Origin: Bifidobacterium sp.
GTDB taxonomy: Bacteria > Actinomycetota > Actinomycetes > Actinomycetales > Bifidobacteriaceae
Direction: 5' to 3'
Length of the DNA: 64,000 nucleotides
NCBI GenBank assembly: GCA_022640915.1
Contig: JALCCT010000006.1
Location: 55,589 to 119,588 of the forward strand
Under the pieces are notes generated by a model. It was not told the origin of the DNA. It ran no database searches and worked only from the letters and a program-made list of their open reading frames with translations. Both the position numbers and the translations under genes were made by a program. Shown one piece after another: positions 57,245-64,000 of this stretch (within the stretch, counting starts at the first letter, position 1; the number at the start of each line of letters is the position of its first letter).

Positions 57245-60200
57245 TCAGTAAATCTGTACCATATCGACGTACAGTTTGTGATTTGGCAGGCTGTTCATAG
57301 GAACCCACAGCAGGAAGTCCTGCGAAGTGACTGGCTTAGTGAACTTCACATCAGTGGTGAGGCTGGGATCGAAAGCGAAGTCAGCGACTTGTTCGCCCTG
57401 TGCCGGATCGTTCGTGCTGTTGGCGAATAGATAGGCATGGCCGCCGGAAGAGCGGATCTTGATGACAAAGCGGTATGCCTTCTCCGGTTGACTCAGCTGG
57501 ATGTAATATCCGAACCCACGCTGCCCACCAGGATTGACGAGGAATTGCCTTCGTTGGATATTATACGGAGTCGTATTCAGAGGAACCTGAGGCTCTGGCA
57601 CCTGTGCCGCATTTTTGTCTGCTGTGATGATGCTGGGCGCCTTGATAGGTTGCTTTGTGATGCTTTCCGAAGCGCTCTGTGATGGTGACGTGGTAGCACT
57701 GGCGCTCGTGCTCGATGCTTTGTCATTGCCGGATGCGCGTTGGCTCGGCCCGAACGGCACATCATTGAGATTGGCGCTTGGCCACGGATTTGAACCATTT
57801 TGGCTGGTGCCGTTGGAATTGCGGCCTGCCAGCCCCTGCAGAGCGAAGAAGAGCGCTGCGATTACGACGATGACCACCACGACTAGCGAAACGATTTTGG
57901 TCGTGAAACCACCGAAAAGCGGCGTATCGGCGATGTCATCATCGGCGATATCGTCGACGGAATCGTCAGTGGCGGCGTCACTGAATTCACCGTGAGGAAC
58001 CGCGTGAGGCGCAGCAGTAGGCTTCGAAGGACGGGTTGCTGGAGCGAAGCTTGGCGGCATCGCAGCGGCCGCCTTCTCGGCGTTGGCTGTGCGGATGATA
58101 TTGGCTGGCGCATCAGTGATCCCTGCTGCACTGGTGCCTGCTGTACTGACTGCGCCTGGCAGGTCTGGCGCGTATATGCCGACTGTTGCGGCACGACCTG
58201 CGGTGGCTGCAACGGCAGTATCATCGCGTGCGGTGCCCTGGAGTACAGCGGATTGGGACGGTGCAGGTTGCCGTGCAGGGGGTTCCTGCGCAGAATGCTG
58301 CGAGTCATGATGCTCGTCGTTCGTAGGCGCCTGTGCTACGTCCTGTGCGTTGGTCGGCGCATCACCTTGTACGCTGTTTTGATCGGATCTGATCCCGCGC
58401 TCGGCATCTTGCGCTGCCTCACGCTGCGCCTGCTCCTGTGCGAGCGCACGCCGGGATTCGGCCCCAGGCTCCACTGGATTGCCGTTCTCATCGATGATCG
58501 GAATGCGGCCGGTCGCCGCAAAAGGCTGAGCTGCTGCGTCGTTCAGCCCTGCCGATGCATTCATGAATTGCGGCGAGGAGAGATCGAACTGCATGGTCGG
58601 ATTTGCGGTGCCGCCGGATTCGCCCCCCATTGTGAAGTCGAAGTTCGGGAAAAGCTCCTCGTCGTCACCCGGTGCATCGGGGGCCATGATCTGTGCCATT
58701 TCCGCAGCTGCGATATCGCGGAAAACGGGGATATCGTCGCCTTGTGAATTGTGCAAGTCCTGCATGTCCTGGGCCGCATCGTCATCGCGACCGGAACCTG
58801 TGAGGGCCGCTTTGCCGCGATCCCACAGCGATTTGAGCTCTTTGAACGGGCTTGATCCTTTGTCCGGCCCGAGTTCCCTGTCGCTAGCGTCCAAGGCCTG
58901 GTTTGATGCGTCCGCCGTGCCGGCGACCGCATCAAGTTCGGCGTTGTCTGTGTCCTTGCGGGCAGCTGCGGCGTCCACACGCTCGTGGCTATCGTCGTTT
59001 GTGGTGTCGGGGTAACTACCGTGGCCGTCTGTGCCGTAGCCGGCATCAGCATCGTCATTGGCGTCGCCATAGTCAGCGAATGCGCCGACAGCCATGCCTG
59101 CGCTGGCGGGCGAGATTTCAACAGCCGGCTTTTCACTGGTGAACAATGTGTCGGTGACGTTGATTAGCCGGTCCTCCGCTGTGTTACGCAGCGCTGCGGT
59201 GCTAATGGATGCCGGGCCGTTCATTCCGGGCTTGGTCATATCTAGCGAAGTCAGCTGCGAGAATGGCTTCCATTCACCCAGCAGCGCAGTCAGCTCGGCC
59301 AATGTCAGCATAGGAACGCTGGCGTTTCCGGACTTGTCTCGAAGGCTCAGGCCACGTCTGCAGATCAGCTGGAATTCTTCAGGCGTATCGCTTGGCAATG
59401 TGCTCAGGTCGTATCTGCCGCCTACGTCGGCCGACGGCGTGTCGGTCAGCAGTGCATACAGCACCGCCGCAAGCTGCCAAATCGCCAGCTGCTCGTTATG
59501 AAGGGACTGTGGAGGCCGTGAGACATCGTCCAGCAGCGGGCACAGCGGCACATCAGCGAATTGCACGCCGTGCGCGGTGACTCTGATGGTATCGGTGTTG
59601 AGCGTGAACTGCTCGAGGCCGTCGTCCAGCAATTGCTGTGCGAGCTGCGCCGATTGGGCCAGAACCGAACGCATCGCGCCGAAGCTCATCATGCGATCCG
59701 CCCTGCCTTGGCAGTACTCACCCAGCGTCGAACCGGCATCAAGCTGTGTTACGACGATGGCGACGCCGTCGCGATGCTGCAGTTGAAGGACGGGAGTGAC
59801 ATGCGCATTGTGCGAGAGCGCCATCGACGAAGCTATCGCACTGACTTGTGGCACCGCATCGGCGTCGCTGATCAGGAAGAGCTGGCAATCGCGTGCCAGC
59901 ACGCGGTCGTTGGCCTTCCACGCCTGCAGGCCAGGCTGGCTGCGCAGCAACGACACCAACGTATAGCGGTTGATGACAACGTCTCCCAGTTCAGGCTTCA
60001 TGATTCCCTTGGCTCCCCGGTGGATTCCCTGGCGCGATGGCGGCGCAAGGCTCTGCGACGCTGTGGACATTCTACCGGTGGGACTGGTCGAATTCTTCAG
60101 TTGCAACGCATGGCCTCCAGGCGAGACCTGTGCATGCGTCCGGGGATCGAACATCGGCGGCCGGGTTGCGATATCGCCGGTAACGTCGTTGCGATCCGGG

Positions 60201-61948
60201 GTGCTGGATGCAGCGCTATCTGGCGCCGTATCAGCTGCCGTAGCGCGCGTAGCCATGGCAGGCACTGCGGTGTCCGCCGGCCTGCTGATCGGCCGGTGCA
60301 GGAATCGACTCGATAACGTGCCCACGATTGAGATGAATTCCTGTGTGCGCAGCAGCCAGAGCACCCCGGTGTACAGTACAGCCACGATCACGCCGAGAAT
60401 GAGGCATACGGCGAGGGCTTGGAACCAGTTCATTGTGCCGCCGCCGGAGGTTATATGCGCCCCGACCAGCGCATATGCTGGCCCGCGCATCCACAATCCA
60501 CCCACGATTGCGGCGCCCATGGCGATTAGCGCCTTCGTATACGTGGCAATGATGCGCCTGCCGTCTACGCGGCCTTCGAAGCGCTTGTGGATCATTTTGG
60601 CGAGGATTGGGAAGGCCAGCAAATAGCCGCTCGTGACCGACGCTCCCAGCAGTGTCGCCCAGTGCACAGGCGAGAGCAGGAGCACACCGGCCATCAGTAC
60701 GATCAGCTGAAGGCCAGTTTGCAGCAGCGTGAACAGGAAAGGACGACGTCCGTCCGCGAAGGCATAGAAGGTGCGTTGGATAATCAAATACGCACTCCCC
60801 AGCGGCAGACTGACCGCAAGCGCCGTCATGGGGCCCGCAATCAGCAGCGCCTCGTGTACGCTCACGGAAGGCAGTAGCGCCAGTGTGATCGGAGTGGGCA
60901 TCACGATGAATGCCACGGTGAAGAAGCACATAAGTAGTCCGACGTTGCGAAGTGCCTGGCTCAGATCCTTGCGCGCCCCATCAAGATCATGAGAGGCGAT
61001 GGCCTGCGCGATTCTGGGGAACACCGCCGTCGCCACTGAGACGGCGATCAGTGCATACGGCAGCAGATAAATCGTGGCGGCATTCTGATAGCTTGCATTA
61101 CCAGCTACCTGATACTGGCTCAGACCGAGTAGCCGCATCGCCCGATCCGGCGCGCTGGTGGTCACATTCGTGTCGATGATAGTGGCAAGCTGGCCGATAA
61201 CCACGATGCCGATACTCCACGCGGCGACAGGCCCCATGGAGCGCAGACCGATACCTTTGACTCCCCAGCTGGGACGGTATCTAAGGCCGGTCTTGTGCAG
61301 CGGAAAGAACAGCACGAGGGCTTGGAAGGCCACGCCCAGAGTCCACGCGCCCGCCGTGAGCATGATCTTGTCCGAGGTCCAGAAGCCGAGTGGGCGCCGG
61401 TTGGCGCGCCCGAACAGGGCTATGAAAGCGATGAAACCAGCACTGCTGATGATATTCGCGCCCACCGAGCTCCATGCGTAGGTGCCGAAACGGTTTTTGG
61501 CTGCGAGGATCTGCCCGACCACCGTGTACAGGCCATAGAAGAAGATCTGCGGCATGCACCATAGCGTGAAGGCGTTAGTAAGCGCCAGCATATCGCCGTC
61601 CCCGCCCACATAGAGCCGCGTTAGCAGCGGCGTGCCGAGCGTCATGAGCAGCGTGACTCCCAGCAGTAATGTGATGACAAAAGTGATGAGCTTGTTGAGC
61701 CGGTCTTCGGCGTCCTTGTGCTGCAACGTGCGCACGATCTGCGGCACGAGCACCGCGTTGAAGATGCCGCCGGAGACCAGCGTGAACACCTCCTGCGGGA
61801 TCATCGAGCCAGCCTGGTAGGCGTTTGCTGCGATGCCGGTCGTACCGACCGCAGAGGCGAGCAGTATCGTGCGGATCTGCCCGGTGACGCGAGAGGCTGC
61901 GGTGCCAGCGGCCATGATCAGGGAGTTGCGCCCTACGGTTGAGCTCAT
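57245..61948 (-). CDS. murJ: MurJ (MviN) lipid II flippase fused to pseudokinase, long linker, TM helix and extracytoplasmic domain
   Basis: N-terminal MurJ-like multi-TM region (LIMAAGTAASRVTGQIRTILLASAVGTTGIANAYQ-like), kinase-like region (GDVVINRYTLVSLLRSQPGLQAWKANDRVL...), TM segment KIVSLVVVVIVVIAALFFALQGLAG, C-terminal beta-rich domain. Confidence 0.92.
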   Translation of the reverse strand: MSSTVGRNSLIMAAGTAASRVTGQIRTILLASAVGTTGIAANAYQAGSMIPQEVFTLVSGGIFNAVLVPQIVRTLQHKDAEDRLNKLITFVITLLLGVTLLMTLGTPLLTRLYVGGDGDMLALTNAFTLWCMPQIFFYGLYTVVGQILAAKNRFGTYAWSSVGANIISSAGFIAFIALFGRANRRPLGFWTSDKIMLTAGAWTLGVAFQALVLFFPLHKTGLRYRPSWGVKGIGLRSMGPVAAWSIGIVVIGQLATIIDTNVTTSAPDRAMRLLGLSQYQVAGNASYQNAATIYLLPYALIAVSVATAVFPRIAQAIASHDLDGARKDLSQALRNVGLLMCFFTVAFIVMPTPITLALLPSVSVHEALLIAGPMTALAVSLPLGSAYLIIQRTFYAFADGRRPFLFTLLQTGLQLIVLMAGVLLLSPVHWATLLGASVTSGYLLAFPILAKMIHKRFEGRVDGRRIIATYTKALIAMGAAIVGGLWMRGPAYALVGAHITSGGGTMNWFQALAVCLILGVIVAVLYTGVLWLLRTQEFISIVGTLSSRFLHRPISRPADTAVPAMATRATAADTAPDSAASSTPDRNDVTGDIATRPPMFDPRTHAQVSPGGHALQLKNSTSPTGRMSTASQSLAPPSRQGIHRGAKGIMKPELGDVVINRYTLVSLLRSQPGLQAWKANDRVLARDCQLFLISDADAVPQVSAIASSMALSHNAHVTPVLQLQHRDGVAIVVTQLDAGSTLGEYCQGRADRMMSFGAMRSVLAQSAQLAQQLLDDGLEQFTLNTDTIRVTAHGVQFADVPLCPLLDDVSRPPQSLHNEQLAIWQLAAVLYALLTDTPSADVGGRYDLSTLPSDTPEEFQLICRRGLSLRDKSGNASVPMLTLAELTALLGEWKPFSQLTSLDMTKPGMNGPASISTAALRNTAEDRLINVTDTLFTSEKPAVEISPASAGMAVGAFADYGDANDDADAGYGTDGHGSYPDTTNDDSHERVDAAAARKDTDNAELDAVAGTADASNQALDASDRELGPDKGSSPFKELKSLWDRGKAALTGSGRDDDAAQDMQDLHNSQGDDIPVFRDIAAAEMAQIMAPDAPGDDEELFPNFDFTMGGESGGTANPTMQFDLSSPQFMNASAGLNDAAAQPFAATGRIPIIDENGNPVEPGAESRRALAQEQAQREAAQDAERGIRSDQNSVQGDAPTNAQDVAQAPTNDEHHDSQHSAQEPPARQPAPSQSAVLQGTARDDTAVAATAGRAATVGIYAPDLPGAVSTAGTSAAGITDAPANIIRTANAEKAAAAMPPSFAPATRPSKPTAAPHAVPHGEFSDAATDDSVDDIADDDIADTPLFGGFTTKIVSLVVVVIVVIAALFFALQGLAGRNSNGTSQNGSNPWPSANLNDVPFGPSQRASGNDKASSTSASATTSPSQSASESITKQPIKAPSIITADKNAAQVPEPQVPLNTTPYNIQRRQFLVNPGGQRGFGYYIQLSQPEKAYRFVIKIRSSGGHAYLFANSTNDPAQGEQVADFAFDPSLTTDVKFTKPVTSQDFLLWVPMNSLPNHKLYVDMVQIY

Positions 61949-64000
61949 TCGTCAGGATCTTTCTTGCGGTGGAATTGTCGCCATAGACCGAGTACGCCAA
62001 ACGCCACGGCTGCGGCGATGAAGGCGAACCCGCTCATGTCGCTGATCTGCAGCGTGCTGATGATCGGCGTGGCGCGGGGGATGGAGAATTGTGTTCCCTG
62101 TCTGTCCAGAAGGGTCAGATGGGCGGTGGTACTGCCCGAGGTAGACACACGTATGGCGAAGGTCGTCTGTGTGCTGCCGTGCGCTGGCACTTCGACGGTG
62201 GAGAAGCGCTCGGTGACGATTTCCATGGAGTCGGTGAGCGAGGAGATCTTTACTCGCACAGGATAGGGATGATCGTTGCTCACGGTGACCGGCATGCTGG
62301 CTGTTTCGCTGACGACGGTTACACGTTCAGTGGGGGTTATTCTGACTCCTCCCAGCAGTTCGGAGGCCAACTTTTTCGCCCCGGATGCCAGACCTGCGCG
62401 AAGTGATGTGCTGCCGCTCAGTGCGTGCAAAGCCAGTGAGTCGTGACAGGAGAGGATCTTGATTATCCAAGCGCCGCCTGCCCGTGCCTGCTTCGAGCTG
62501 GCGTTTTGCTGCGCCAAAGCCTGCGGGCTCCCGCTGCTCGGGCTGCTGTTGGAAGGGCTGCTTGCATCCTTGTGTTGTGATTCATCGGCCAAGATCGAAG
62601 TGCCAAAACGGCTGATGTCTCTGCGGCTTTCCTGCAGCGTCCGCAACGTGTCATCGCGTGCCTGCGTCTGCTTCGCGCTTATGCCGGAATCGCTGGAGGT
62701 GAGCGCCGCTGCAGTGCTGCCTGAAGCATACGGCTGAGCCGAGGATAGCGCATTCAGATCACTGAGCGCGAGCCAAGGGGCCTGTTCGATCGCGTTCATG
62801 AGCTCGTTTTCGCTGCTTGCATCCGTGCCGGCGTCGAAGCATATGAGCAGGTTGCGCACGGTGTAAGGCTGCTCCATCTGGTAGAACGCACTCTGCGCCA
62901 TGAAACGGGCCAGGCGCCCCGCGGCGCTGTGCTCGCTGTGCGCTGCGCCCGCTGTGGCCTTGCCGCGCGCCAGGTCGCTGAGCTCCTTTTGCGCGGCGAG
63001 CACAGTGACATCGCCGGCTGGAGTCGGCACGACGTATTTACCGGTGTGGACTGTGGCTGAGTCCCGGTCGTCGAATCCGCTGCTGGCTATCACTGTCGCA
63101 TAGCCTTGACGCTTAGCCTGTGTGAGAGCTTGCATGGTCCAACGGCCCGATCCTTGCCAGGCATATGCCGTCCTGGTTGCCCCAGGGTCTCCTAGCGCCT
63201 TGCGCAGGCGGGAAAGCGCATTGGCCGCATTCCAATCCGCAGGTCTTACGCCGGCCCTCGTATAGGCACCAGCGTCATTGTTATCCGCATACCCGCTGAT
63301 GTCGAAGTAGCCGGGCTGCATGATGCCACTGCTTTGCGTCGGCAGCTGCAGGGCCTGCAGATAGGCAGGATCGGCGACGACCTGCAGCTGCTCGTGCTGG
63401 GCAAGTAGCTGGCTGGTGTCTTGCGCAATCTTGGCGTTATTTCCCGGTGCCAGGATTGCACTGGCATCCGTGTGTGCAGCGTCGTCGCCCGTCATCAGGG
63501 AGGACACGGTCTGCTCGTTGAGTCGCCAGGAGTGCTCAACTAGGGGCATTGCCACCGTGAGATTCATGGGTGGGGTATCAGCGGTTTTCAAGCCATCACT
63601 GGAACGGGTCAGAAACGTGGTGGTCTGGGCGATGATGCTTTGTTTTGTGTCTTGCGTATCTTGTGCGATGCGATATTCGATACGCACTGGCTTGGGCCCC
63701 CAATTGGCCATCGCTGTGAGTCGGTTGAAGTCGGCAGGTACGTCGATGCTGACCGTTGCGCTTGCATCGGGTGCCAGCTCGGAGACATCGGCCTGGCCGA
63801 GTTGATCAGGCGTGGGGATGCGCACCTCGTCCTGCGCCCACTGCTGGATGTCGGTGCGAGAGACAAAACCATAGAAAACATTGGTCGAGAGCGTAAGCGT
63901 ACCGGCCGGCAAGGGTTCCTGCGTACGGTTTTTTACGGTGGCCTTGAGGTGATAGCCCGAGCTCGACGTGACTACCGGTGTTGCGGCGTCGATGACGATC
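61945..64000 (-). CDS. DUF6049-like secreted/membrane-anchored protein, 5' end truncated by window
   Basis: In-frame to window end (...SSSGYHLKATVKNRTQEPLPAGTLTLSTNVFYGF...); C-terminal TM helix then RKKDPDE; overlaps murJ start by 4 bp. Confidence 0.75.
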   Translation of the reverse strand, partial: IVIDAATPVVTSSSGYHLKATVKNRTQEPLPAGTLTLSTNVFYGFVSRTDIQQWAQDEVRIPTPDQLGQADVSELAPDASATVSIDVPADFNRLTAMANWGPKPVRIEYRIAQDTQDTKQSIIAQTTTFLTRSSDGLKTADTPPMNLTVAMPLVEHSWRLNEQTVSSLMTGDDAAHTDASAILAPGNNAKIAQDTSQLLAQHEQLQVVADPAYLQALQLPTQSSGIMQPGYFDISGYADNNDAGAYTRAGVRPADWNAANALSRLRKALGDPGATRTAYAWQGSGRWTMQALTQAKRQGYATVIASSGFDDRDSATVHTGKYVVPTPAGDVTVLAAQKELSDLARGKATAGAAHSEHSAAGRLARFMAQSAFYQMEQPYTVRNLLICFDAGTDASSENELMNAIEQAPWLALSDLNALSSAQPYASGSTAAALTSSDSGISAKQTQARDDTLRTLQESRRDISRFGTSILADESQHKDASSPSNSSPSSGSPQALAQQNASSKQARAGGAWIIKILSCHDSLALHALSGSTSLRAGLASGAKKLASELLGGVRITPTERVTVVSETASMPVTVSNDHPYPVRVKISSLTDSMEIVTERFSTVEVPAHGSTQTTFAIRVSTSGSTTAHLTLLDRQGTQFSIPRATPIISTLQISDMSGFAFIAAAVAFGVLGLWRQFHRKKDPDE

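Overview
Chromosomal window of a high-GC actinobacterium, almost certainly a Bifidobacterium (inferred from gene content and order), spanning the replication origin. (1) ~0.9-10.1 kb: an alpha-galactoside/sucrose catabolic cluster (sucrose phosphorylase, two ABC permeases, solute-binding protein, ROK regulator, GH36 alpha-galactosidase). (2) ~10.3-24.3 kb: housekeeping and transport genes (TadA, Na+/H+ antiporter, dCTP deaminase, Ca2+-type P-ATPase, TrmH/RlmB methyltransferase, DUF4032 protein, MsiK/UgpC-type sugar ABC ATPase, MscL). (3) ~24.4-31.0 kb: a beta-glucoside/cellodextrin-type cluster (GH1, two permeases, solute-binding protein, LacI). (4) ~33.7-53 kb: the oriC neighbourhood (DUF3566, gyrA, gyrB, DUF721, recF, dnaN, oriC, dnaA, oriC, rpmH, rnpA, yidD, yidC, jag/khpB, rsmG, parA, parB). 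(5) ~53-64 kb: trxB, ddl-like ligase, aminotransferase, a 1567-aa MurJ-pseudokinase fusion and a DUF6049-like protein. No tRNA, rRNA, CRISPR array, phage or IS element was recognised. The most interesting non-coding signals are: a parS site at the exact centre of a perfect 50-bp palindrome beside a 57-nt inverted repeat and a second DnaA-box cluster upstream of parA; a three-stem-loop structure with a C/U-rich loop in the 3'UTR of the msiK-type gene; a promoter/CU-rich/terminator unit at ~15.13-15.38 kb; and a 59-bp direct repeat flanking a REP-like intergenic palindrome.
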